Positions 1 through 6,806 of a DNA stretch of 28,135 nt are shown here, in pieces (positions within the stretch are counted from its first letter, which is position 1; each line of letters starts with the position of its first letter). This stretch comes from CAG-791 sp045113775 (GTDB taxonomy: Bacteria; Bacillota; Clostridia; Lachnospirales; Lachnospiraceae). Both the position numbers and the translations under genes were made by a program. A model generated the notes under the pieces. That model made no database searches, was not told the origin of the DNA, and worked only from the letters and a program-made list of their open reading frames with translations. Where the stretch lies: assembly GCA_045113775.1 (NCBI GenBank), contig JBGUJH010000063.1:1-28135 (forward strand), read 5' to 3'.

Positions 1-44
1 ATTAATCTAACACGGGAGTTTGCTTTAATCTAAAGATCTTCCCT

Positions 45-73
45 CCACCTGCAGAGCAGGTGGTTTATTTTTA
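45..73 (+). terminator. Rho-independent terminator of a gene left of the window
   Basis: A perfect 8-bp stem, CCACCTGC/GCAGGTGG, closes a 3-nt loop and is followed by TTTATTTTTA on the plus strand. It probably ends a plus-strand gene lying before position 1. No coding sequence is visible between 1 and this site. Confidence 0.8.
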
Positions 74-87
74 CTGTGACACAAAAA

Positions 88-172
88 GGCGGCCTCCATT
101 TGCGCGCATGCCAATGCAGCGTTATGGAGGCCACCTCATATGAAAGCTTATTTATAGTCCAACTTCCCAAAA
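88..172. repeat. Dispersed palindromic repeat, copy 1
   Basis: Arms at 88-99 and 124-135 (GGCGGCCTCCAT / ATGGAGGCCACC) pair over 11 of 12 positions. They are followed about 25 nt later by the tail motif TTATAGTCCAACTT. The same order of elements, a GGAG-containing palindrome, CACCTC, an A/T-rich stretch and TATARTCCAACT, recurs at 14441-14521. That marks a repeat family rather than a simple terminator. No protein is encoded here. Confidence 0.6.
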
Positions 173-217
173 ATAAGTCTTGATTTTGATAGAATTTGCC
201 AAAATATGAAAAGCCGC

Positions 218-261
218 ATGGAGGCCGCGGATGAAATCAGAGTTGCTATGATCCAACTCCC
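218..261. repeat. Partial copy of the same palindromic repeat
   Basis: ATGGAGGCCGCGGATG (218-233) followed by CTATGATCCAACTCCC (246-261) matches the right arm and tail of the repeat at 88-172. The left arm is missing. It lies about 80 bp after the full copy, as if an element had been truncated or duplicated. Confidence 0.45.
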
Positions 262-271
262 AACAATTCTT

Positions 272-290
272 CGGCTCGCGCAGCGAGCCG
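272..290. repeat. Short GC-rich palindrome GGCTCGC-N3-GCGAGCC
   Basis: A perfect 8-bp inverted repeat (CGGCTCGC/GCGAGCCG) with a GCA loop lies 3' of the minus-strand thioesterase. An almost identical palindrome with a GAA loop lies at 23520-23536, and a decayed relative at 786-802. It has no U-tract, so it is a poor terminator and more likely a dispersed palindrome. Confidence 0.5.
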
Positions 291-328
291 CTTCGCCGCA
301 TTCAGCCCCGCCGCTCGCGCCGCCCCGC

Positions 329-736
329 TCAGCTGTCCATCCTATACCCGTTGGAAGAAACTGTCGCGATCAGCGTACCGAGCTCATCCCGGATCTCCGC
401 CGCGTAAAAGCTTGTGCGCCTGCCCTTCCTTACTGCTCTTGCCTCGGCAGTAAGATATTTTCCTTTTGCCGGCGTAAGAAAATTGATCTGGCTCGACAGC
501 GTAAACGTGATCGGCGCGTCGCCCGCGTCAGGATTGGAAGCCACGGCAAACGCGAAGTCCGCCATTGTATAGTAGACCGCTCCCATCACGCGGTTTCCGG
601 CATTCATATGTCCTCCCCGGACTTCAAGGCCAACTTTGGCATATCCGTCTTCCGCTTCAAGGATCTCAATCCCTGTAGTTTCTGTGGCATACCGGTCATG
701 GCTGAAGAACTCTCTGAGCTGCTCAATACTTTTCAT
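329..736 (-). CDS. PaaI-type hotdog-fold acyl-CoA thioesterase
   Basis: This 135-residue protein has the length and layout of the PaaI/YdiI-like hotdog thioesterases, which hydrolyse acyl- or aryl-CoA thioesters in the cytoplasm. The central helix segment GGHMNAGNRVMGAVYYTMADFA (residues about 41-62) corresponds to the family pattern of a conserved N/H-G turn followed by the hot-dog helix ending in ADFAFA. The later strands (ITFTLSSQINFLTPAKG and ATVSSNGYRM) also fit. The start is supported by an AAAAGG site about 10 nt upstream. It is transcribed divergently from the alpha/beta hydrolase, with about 105 bp between the two starts. The substrate cannot be told from sequence; naming the family is safe, naming a specific acyl-CoA is not. 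Confidence 0.85.
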   Translation of the reverse strand: MKSIEQLREFFSHDRYATETTGIEILEAEDGYAKVGLEVRGGHMNAGNRVMGAVYYTMADFAFAVASNPDAGDAPITFTLSSQINFLTPAKGKYLTAEARAVRKGRRTSFYAAEIRDELGTLIATVSSNGYRMDS

Positions 737-841
737 ATTTATTTTTCCTTTTCTGTGGTAAACTAAAAAATCATTGCAAAGTTAAGGTTCGCGAAGCAAG
801 TCGCTATGGCGGTTGACTCCGGCCAACCGGGAGGGACATCA

Positions 842-1744
842 ATGGATTTCACATCACACGACGGTGAAAAAATATGGTATAAGGTCTGGAAAGCCGATAC
901 TCCCCGCGCTGTCATCCAGATCATGACGGGGCTCGCCGAGACTGCCGATTACTACGAAGAAATGGCAAAATATCTAAATCAGGCCGGCTTCAGCGTCGCC
1001 CTCCATGAATACAGGCAGCATGGCAGGACGAGAGCTTCTTACGGGGACGGCAATCTCTTCAGAAATTACGCGCTGGACGGCGCGCAGCTCTGTTCCATGC
1101 TTCGGGCGTCCCGCCCGGACCTCCCCGTTGTCCTCTTCGCCCACAGTCTCGGGACGACCGTGTCCCAGATCGCGATCTACGAGAAAATGGAAAAGTGGGA
1201 CGGAGTTATTTACACAGGTCCCTCCTGCAAGGTCATGCCTCCGGAGCGCAAGAAAAGGCTTCTTCCTCTGGCTGAGAATTCCATCAGCAAATATGGAGAA
1301 GCCAGCCAGAACCTGATGCTCTACCCTGAGGTCTTCGCGCGCCTGAACGCGCCCTTCGCCGCTGAAAAGAGTCCGTATTCCTTTATAACGTCAGACCGTT
1401 CCAAGTGGAAGTGGATCGCGCGTCTCCCCTTCAAGGGACCGGATTACAGCAATCGCTTCTTCCGCGATTTTATCCTGCTGCAGGCAGATCTGGCTACCGA
1501 AGAAACATTGGAAAACATCGTACCTCCCCTTGCAGACACCCCGGTCCTTCTTCTGACCGGTTCCAACGATGTCACCGCCGCGAACGGCACATACGGCGAC
1601 ACAAAAGCAATACTGCTCTGCAAGGCAGGTTACAAGGACGTCACCTCCATCGTCTACCCCGGCCTTCGTCACAGTGTCCTGCAGGAAAAGGCGCGTATGA
1701 AAGTGCTCGAAGACATCGCGCAGTGGCTGAAGAAGAGATTCTGA
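842..1744 (+). CDS. Alpha/beta hydrolase of the monoacylglycerol lipase / lysophospholipase type
   Basis: The 300-residue protein opens with a MDFTSHDGEKIWYKVW beta hairpin typical of the serine aminopeptidase-S33 / lysophospholipase group. It has the nucleophile elbow AHSLG (G-x-S-x-G with Ala at the first position). The likely acid is in LLLTGSNDVTA near residue 241 and the likely base is the His of GLRHSVLQE near residue 280. No signal peptide or membrane segment is seen, so it is probably cytoplasmic. I chose the ATG at 842 because GGGAGG stands just upstream; the in-frame ATG at 806 lacks a good ribosome binding site. It ends at a hairpin shared with the convergent pheT. The natural ester substrate is unknown. 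Confidence 0.85.
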   Translation: MDFTSHDGEKIWYKVWKADTPRAVIQIMTGLAETADYYEEMAKYLNQAGFSVALHEYRQHGRTRASYGDGNLFRNYALDGAQLCSMLRASRPDLPVVLFAHSLGTTVSQIAIYEKMEKWDGVIYTGPSCKVMPPERKKRLLPLAENSISKYGEASQNLMLYPEVFARLNAPFAAEKSPYSFITSDRSKWKWIARLPFKGPDYSNRFFRDFILLQADLATEETLENIVPPLADTPVLLLTGSNDVTAANGTYGDTKAILLCKAGYKDVTSIVYPGLRHSVLQEKARMKVLEDIAQWLKKRF

Positions 1745-1781
1745 AAATCCCCCTTGCCGAATATGAACTTCTGACAACAAA

Positions 1782-1823
1782 AAGCCGCAGTTCCGAAAAA
1801 CACATTTTCCGGAGCTGCGGCTT
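1782..1823. terminator. Bidirectional terminator between the hydrolase gene and pheT
   Basis: The arms AAGCCGCAGTTCCG (1782-1795) and CGGAGCTGCGGCTT (1810-1823) pair along 14 positions with one G-U wobble. The A-rich left flank and T/A-rich right flank let it work for both converging genes. Confidence 0.8.
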
Positions 1824-1869
1824 AAATATTATTCAGTAACCGTTAAAGCCAACCGCTGCTCTTAGACGA

Positions 1870-4302
1870 TCACGCCCTCAGCGAGATCCCGAATGCAACG
1901 TTGAGCTTCTTGAGGATCTTGGCCACAAATCTGTCCAGATCTTCGGCAGAGAACTCTTCGTCGCCCGCCCTGAAGGTGACGGTGAACGCCAGGCTCTTCA
2001 TGGTCGGCGGGATCGGAGCGCCTTCGTAGACGTCGAACAGTTTGATGTCGCGGACATACTTGCACGCCGCGCGGATCTCGTCCTCGACCTGCGCGCAGGT
2101 GATCTTCTTATCCATGACCAGAGCGAGGTCACGGGAGACATCGAGGAACTTGGGCAGGGGCTCGAAGGCCGGTGTGCTGCCGCACAGAGGATACAGCGCC
2201 GCAAGATCAAGTTCCATAAGGAACAGGTCTGTGCGCATGCTCTCTGCTTCCGCGATATCGTAAGCCAGCTTGCCGATGTAACCGACTTTCTGTCCATCGC
2301 AGATCACGTCCGCGGTCTGGTAAGGGTGCGTAAAGCTTGTGGTTCCCGCCTGATACGTGAACTTCACATGAAGAGTTTCCGCTACCGTATCCGCTGCGCC
2401 CTTGATGGTGTAGAAGTCTTCAGCTTTGCCCCAGAACGCCACTACAAGGTGGTCTCTCTCATCCGGATAGTCGGTGAGCGGAAGGGACTTCGGCACGAAG
2501 ACCTTGGCGATCTCATAGAGTCTGCCGTACAGACGGCCGTTCTTCTGATTGCGGACTACAGCGTGGATCATGGAAGCGCTCAGCGTGGTGCGCATCAGGG
2601 ACAGCTCCTCGCTGATCGGATTCATGATGCGGATCGCATTGCGCTCAGGCGCGTCTGCGGGATAGCGCAGCAGATCCAGGTCGGAAGGTGAGAAGAAGGA
2701 ATAGTGCATGCACTCGTAAGCGCCCATACCGCACAGTACTTCTTTAATGCGCATCTCACGGCGCTGAACAGGATTCCAGCCGCCGGTGGTGACTTCCGCT
2801 TTCTTGAGGAAAGTGGGGACCAGATTGTCATAGCCGTACAGACGGATGACTTCTTCGGCCACGTCCTGATAGCCTTCCATGTCGTCGCGGTAAGCGGGGA
2901 CCTGGAGAGTCAGCATGCGCTTGCCGTCCTTCTCGGAGATCACAGGCTTCATGTCCAGGTTGTTCATGATGCGTACGATATCCTCATCCGGAACTGTGAT
3001 GCCCAGAACGCCGCTGATGCGGTCGATCTCGACGCTCAGTTCGCGGGGCTCTACGCTGTTTCCGGTGTTGACGTCGAAATGCGTGGAGGATACTTTGCCG
3101 CAGCCGAGCTCCTCGACCAGGTGCAGCGCGCGCTTCATGGCCATGACGGTCGAGTACTCGTCGACGCCCTTTTCAAAGCGGGCGCTGGAGTCTGTTCTCT
3201 TGCCGACGCTTCTTGAAGTGCGGCGGATGTTGTCGCGGGCGAACTTCGCGGCCTCGAACATAACGGATTCCGTAGTGTCGAGGATCTCGGAATTAAGGCC
3301 GCCCATAACGCCTGCCAGCGCTACAGGGCGCTCGCCGTCGCAGATCACGAGATTGGAGCTGTTCAGAGTAAGTTCCTGCTCGTCCAGAGTGACGATCTTC
3401 TCGTCTTCTTTGGCAGTTCTGACGTTGATGCAATTGCCGTGCAGATACGCGTAGTCAAACGCGTGCATGGGCTGTCCGAGCTCTGTCAAAATATAGTTGG
3501 TAATATCAACCATGTTCGAAATAGCGTTCATTCCCACGAGCGCCAGACGGCGGCGCATCCATGCGGGGGAGGGCGCTATTTTGACATCATAGACATAGTG
3601 GCCGATATAGCGGGGGCACAGCTGGGGAGCATCAACAGTGATGTTGAAGTTGTCCAGCTTGACGTCCGTCTCGGTGTAGTCCAGAGCGGGCATCTTGAGG
3701 GGCTTTTCAAGCACAGCGGCGACCTCGCGCGCGATGCCGAAGATGCTCTGGCAGTCGGGGCGGTTGGCTGTGATGGCGATGTCGAAGAGCCAGTCGTCCA
3801 GACCCAGGATGGGCTTTACGTCCGCGCCGGTCTCAGCGTCATCGGGCAGGACCAGAAGTCCGTTGTAGCCCGCGCCGGGATACATATCTTCGCTGACGCC
3901 CAGCTCCATGCCGGAGCAGAGCATGCCCATAGATTCATAACCGCGAAGCTTACCCTTCTTGATGGTCATAACGCCTTCGATGGCTGTGCGCTCGCGGTTG
4001 GTCGCGTAAACAGTTGCGCCTACCAGAGCTGCGGGGAATTTCTTTCCTGCCTCGACGTTATCGGCGCCGCAGCAGATCTGGAATGTGCCGTGCTCGCCGC
4101 AGTTTACTGTGCAGACGTGCAGGTGCGTGTCCGGAATGGCCTCGCAGGTCTCGACCAGACCTACTACTACTTTGGAGATGTCCTCTCCTACTTCATGGAG
4201 CTCTTCTACCTCGAAGCCGCAGGAGAAAAGCTTGTCCTGCAGCTCCTGGGGAGTGCAGTCGATTTCTACGTAATCTTTTAACCAGCTAAGTGGTGCGATC
4301 AT
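1870..4302 (-). CDS. pheT: Phenylalanine--tRNA ligase beta subunit
   Basis: This 810-residue protein is full length for bacterial PheT, the large subunit of the (alpha-beta)2 enzyme that charges tRNA-Phe with phenylalanine. The start MIAPLSWLKDYVEIDC is diagnostic. It is followed by the tRNA-binding EMAP/OB-like domain (about 40-150), the B3/B4 editing region, the B5 domain (around 400-480), the core (about 490-690) and a C-terminal ferredoxin-fold anticodon-binding domain. In that last domain LPKFLDVSRDLALVMDK and FTVTFRAGDEEFSAED are typical. A GGAGG site precedes the ATG. It lies 23 bp after pheS and shares its T-box control. It ends at a bidirectional hairpin. No defects are seen. Confidence 0.98.
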   Translation of the reverse strand: MIAPLSWLKDYVEIDCTPQELQDKLFSCGFEVEELHEVGEDISKVVVGLVETCEAIPDTHLHVCTVNCGEHGTFQICCGADNVEAGKKFPAALVGATVYATNRERTAIEGVMTIKKGKLRGYESMGMLCSGMELGVSEDMYPGAGYNGLLVLPDDAETGADVKPILGLDDWLFDIAITANRPDCQSIFGIAREVAAVLEKPLKMPALDYTETDVKLDNFNITVDAPQLCPRYIGHYVYDVKIAPSPAWMRRRLALVGMNAISNMVDITNYILTELGQPMHAFDYAYLHGNCINVRTAKEDEKIVTLDEQELTLNSSNLVICDGERPVALAGVMGGLNSEILDTTESVMFEAAKFARDNIRRTSRSVGKRTDSSARFEKGVDEYSTVMAMKRALHLVEELGCGKVSSTHFDVNTGNSVEPRELSVEIDRISGVLGITVPDEDIVRIMNNLDMKPVISEKDGKRMLTLQVPAYRDDMEGYQDVAEEVIRLYGYDNLVPTFLKKAEVTTGGWNPVQRREMRIKEVLCGMGAYECMHYSFFSPSDLDLLRYPADAPERNAIRIMNPISEELSLMRTTLSASMIHAVVRNQKNGRLYGRLYEIAKVFVPKSLPLTDYPDERDHLVVAFWGKAEDFYTIKGAADTVAETLHVKFTYQAGTTSFTHPYQTADVICDGQKVGYIGKLAYDIAEAESMRTDLFLMELDLAALYPLCGSTPAFEPLPKFLDVSRDLALVMDKKITCAQVEDEIRAACKYVRDIKLFDVYEGAPIPPTMKSLAFTVTFRAGDEEFSAEDLDRFVAKILKKLNVAFGISLRA

Positions 4303-4325
4303 AATCCTTTTCCTCCTTTCCCGCG

Positions 4326-5351
4326 TCAGGCGTCATTGATCTGCTCAAGGACGCGAAGGTCGGACTCGAACAGGAGCTTGATGTTGTTGATGCCGTATTT
4401 GAGCATAGCCGCGCGCTCGATACCGATACCGAAAGCGAATCCGCTGTACTCGTTGGGGTCAATGCCGCAGTTCTCAAGGACCTTGTTGTTGACAACGCCG
4501 GCGCCCAGGATCTCGATCCAGCCGGTGCCCTTGCAGAGCTTGCAACCCTTGCCGCCGCATGCAAAGCAGCTGCAGTCAACTTCTACGCTGGGCTCTGTGA
4601 AAGGGAAGAAGGAAGGGCGAAGTCTCGTGCGGGTCCCCTCGCCGTAGACCTGCTGCACGAACTCGTCCAGCATACCCTGCAGGTCGCAGAGAGTAATGCC
4701 CTTGTCAACTACAAGACCTTCCATCTGGCTGAACATAGGGGAATGAGTCGCGTCATCGTCGGAGCGGAAAACTTTGCCGGGGGACAGGATCTTGATCGGG
4801 GGCTTCTTGGCCTCCATGACGTGGATCTGTCCTGCGGAAGTCTGGGTCCTGAGCAGGTACTCGGGAGACAGGTAGAAAGTATCCTGCATGTCTCTGGCCG
4901 GGTGATCCATGGGAGTGTTCAGGGCTGTGAAGTTGTAGTAATCGTTCTCGATCTCTGTGCCTTCATAGATCTCAAAGCCCATGCCTGCGAAAATATTGAC
5001 CATCTGGTTCTTCATCTGTGTAATGGGGTGAAGATTGCCGCGGACATATTCTTTGGCAGGGATCGTGACGTCGATCTTCTCGCTCTCATAGCGGTGCTGC
5101 AGTTCGGCCTCTCTGGCCTTCTCTTCCATCTTGGTGAGATTCTCAAGGACCCACTCCTTGAGAAGGTTCACGTTCTTGCCGAAATCAGCCTTCTCTTCCT
5201 TGGGTATGCTGCGCATTTCTTTCATCATAGCGGCCACTTCGCCCGCCTTGCGGTCCAGATACTTCTTGCGAAGCTCATAGATGCTGCGGGAGTCTGTGCG
5301 GCCTTCGGCTTCTTCCAGGAATTTCTTCCGGATCTCTTCAAACCTGTTCAT
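4326..5351 (-). CDS. pheS: Phenylalanine--tRNA ligase alpha subunit
   Basis: This 341-residue catalytic subunit has a coiled-coil N-terminus (about 1-90) and class II synthetase motifs: HPARDMQDTFY and LLRTQTSAGQ around motif 2, FSQMEGLVVDKG, and FGIGIERAAMLKYGI as motif 3. The cysteine-rich insert CSCFACGGKGCKLCKGTGW is usual in clostridial PheS. The reading frame is open further upstream to about 5504, but that part overlaps the T-box terminator. The ATG at 5351 has an AAGGAG site and gives the family start MNRFEEIRKKFL. It is the first gene of the pheST operon and is controlled by the T-box leader. Confidence 0.97.
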   Translation of the reverse strand: MNRFEEIRKKFLEEAEGRTDSRSIYELRKKYLDRKAGEVAAMMKEMRSIPKEEKADFGKNVNLLKEWVLENLTKMEEKAREAELQHRYESEKIDVTIPAKEYVRGNLHPITQMKNQMVNIFAGMGFEIYEGTEIENDYYNFTALNTPMDHPARDMQDTFYLSPEYLLRTQTSAGQIHVMEAKKPPIKILSPGKVFRSDDDATHSPMFSQMEGLVVDKGITLCDLQGMLDEFVQQVYGEGTRTRLRPSFFPFTEPSVEVDCSCFACGGKGCKLCKGTGWIEILGAGVVNNKVLENCGIDPNEYSGFAFGIGIERAAMLKYGINNIKLLFESDLRVLEQINDA

Positions 5352-5429
5352 GACTTCTCCTTTTTCGTTGCTCTGATCTATCGGGCACATAGGCGGCCGA
5401 ATAGTCATATTTTTGTTTACTGACTGCAT

Positions 5430-5477
5430 AAAGAACGTCCCACATCCGACTCCTCTTCCGGAATCGGATATGGGACG
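5430..5477 (-). terminator. T-box-controlled terminator before pheS
   Basis: The arms CGTCCCATATCCGATTCC and GGAGTCGGATGTGGGACG (minus strand, 5436-5477) form a long stem with wobbles around a short GAAGA loop, followed by TTCTTTAT. It lies immediately after the T-box and competes with the antiterminator. Confidence 0.9.
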
Positions 5478-5851
5478 AGAAAGGACAAATTCCCGCGGTA
5501 CCACCCACGTTCAGGCTGCTGATTCATCGCGGACCATCAAGATCAATGACTTGCGATCCGTCGTTTCGGATCATCAAGATCAATGATCCGTCGCCTGCTC
5601 TCATTTCAGTGCTGCTCTGTACTGCCGCAGCGGCATTCACTTATCGCTCCCGGAAACCGCCGATGCGCTGTAAAAAGCGTTGTCACCTGCGATCTGCCTT
5701 AGTCGCTTTTCGTGAAGGACTCCCATGCTGAAATTCACATCGCCGCGCACACACCCGTCTCTCAGCCGGTGAACGGGTTCTCTGCCGGTGTGCGGGATCG
5801 GCCTGCTACTGACACATGTTCAGCGTCCGCCTGTTACTGTAAACCGTAACA
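5436..5851 (-). promoter_or_regulatory. Phenylalanine T-box leader of pheST
   Basis: The minus strand carries the conserved T-box AACGTGGGTGGTACCGCGG (5493-5511), which pairs with the acceptor end of uncharged tRNA-Phe to form the antiterminator. The candidate specifier loop reads GAA-T-TTC-A, with TTC, a Phe codon, at 5730-5732 followed by the expected purine. An AGTA motif on the 5' side of stem I matches the usual AGUA/GAA loop-E pair. Termination would occur at the hairpin at 5436-5477. High uncharged tRNA-Phe is therefore predicted to switch on pheS and pheT. The linker between stem I and the T-box contains a duplicated hairpin, listed separately. Confidence 0.95.
5530..5593 (-). repeat. 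Duplicated hairpin inside the pheST T-box leader
   Basis: Two copies of the unit CGGAYCATCAAGATCAATGA...TCCGTCG (plus-strand reading) lie at 5530-5563 and 5567-5593. The first carries a 7-nt insertion (CTTGCGA). Each copy folds back through CGGAYC/GATCCG arms. They sit where stem III of a T-box normally lies, just before the T-box sequence, so stem III appears to be duplicated. Confidence 0.7.
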
Positions 5852-5857
5852 ATCGCT

Positions 5858-5886
5858 ATTTTAGGCATTTTAGCGGACGTTGTCAA
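5858..5886 (-). promoter_or_regulatory. Promoter of the pheST T-box transcript
   Basis: The minus strand has a consensus TTGACA (5881-5886), a 17-bp spacer and TAAAAT (5858-5863). Transcription should start near 5851, just before stem I of the T-box. This is the best sigma-A-type promoter in the window. Confidence 0.85.
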
Positions 5887-5933
5887 GTATCGGGCAGTGA
5901 TAATCGCGGTCCCCGGCCTGATTCAGAACAGGT

Positions 5934-6791
5934 TCAGATCAGCCCCAGATGCTCCATCGCGTGAAGGATGCCGTCATCCGCGAGCGCATCTGTAATGTAG
6001 TCCGACGTGTCTTTGGCGGCCTGTGCGCCGTCCCCCAGGCATACGCCTGTCCCTGCGTACTCGAGCATCTGCAGGTCGTTGGGGCCGTCCCCGAAGGCCA
6101 CTGTATCTTCCCTGGTCAGGCCGTAGTGCTTTTCCACAGCTTTCATGCCTTCGCGCTTGGTGACGCCCAGCACGGTGACTTCCCCTTCGTAGGGGTCGGG
6201 TTTTTGAATGCTGGCGAGCGTGACCTTGATGCCCAGGGGTTCGAACTTCGCCTGCATCTCATCGACCGTCAGGGGCGAATTGTGATAGACGAGCGTCTCC
6301 ATATTTCCGAACTTTTCGGGCTCCGCGGCGATCGAATTGTCGATCTCCATGGTTCCCAGGACCCGCTCAAATGCCTCCTTGTACTTGCCGTCTTCGATCT
6401 CAAGTCCGAAGATCTCGTTCATGATCGTGGCTTCTGAGCGAAGGCACCGCTCTGTCATCACGACGCCGTGTTCATTCTGGACCAGATAAGAAGCCCCGCT
6501 CTCTTCCAAAAAAGTGACCAGCGCCTTCATTTTCTCCGGTCCGAAAGTCTTGTGGTAGATCTGCTCATCTCCCACGTAGACGTTGGCGCCGGCGCACATG
6601 ACCAGCCCGTCGAAAGGATAGTCGGACAAGAGCCAGGGATAGATCTGTGTCCGGCATCTTCCCGTGCACAGAAACAGCTTATGGCCGTTCTCCTTGGCCC
6701 TTCTGAGGGCTTCCTGCGTGGAAGCAGGCATCTTGCCGTCGAACCCCACAAGCGTTCCGTCTATGTCAAAAAAAAGTATCTTCTCCTTCAA
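5934..6791 (-). CDS. Cof-type HAD-IIB family phosphatase
   Basis: This 285-residue protein has the HAD motif I FFDIDGTLV with Asp9 and Asp11. Motif II is LFLCTGR near residue 38. Motif III/IV is AFGDGPNDLQMLEYAGTGVCLGDG near 233-256, preceded by the EGMKAVEKHYGL helix with its Lys. The C2-type cap lies between, which defines the Cof/YbjI group of sugar-phosphate or cofactor phosphatases. The start is a TTG with AGAGG upstream; I see no good ATG. It begins 15 bp after the GH2 stop codon and so probably shares that transcript. A role in dephosphorylating a sugar phosphate is plausible from that neighbour but not shown. Confidence 0.9.
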   Translation of the reverse strand: MKEKILFFDIDGTLVGFDGKMPASTQEALRRAKENGHKLFLCTGRCRTQIYPWLLSDYPFDGLVMCAGANVYVGDEQIYHKTFGPEKMKALVTFLEESGASYLVQNEHGVVMTERCLRSEATIMNEIFGLEIEDGKYKEAFERVLGTMEIDNSIAAEPEKFGNMETLVYHNSPLTVDEMQAKFEPLGIKVTLASIQKPDPYEGEVTVLGVTKREGMKAVEKHYGLTREDTVAFGDGPNDLQMLEYAGTGVCLGDGAQAAKDTSDYITDALADDGILHAMEHLGLI

Positions 6792-6806
6792 ATGTAAACC
6801 TCTGTC

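Noticed and set aside
206..766. Long open frame opposite the thioesterase gene.
   Set aside because: It is antisense to a clear PaaI-type gene, with low-complexity composition and no family match.
5352..5504. Upstream extension of pheS by 51 codons.
   Set aside because: It overlaps the T-box and its terminator and lacks a ribosome binding site. The ATG at 5351 has one and matches the family start.
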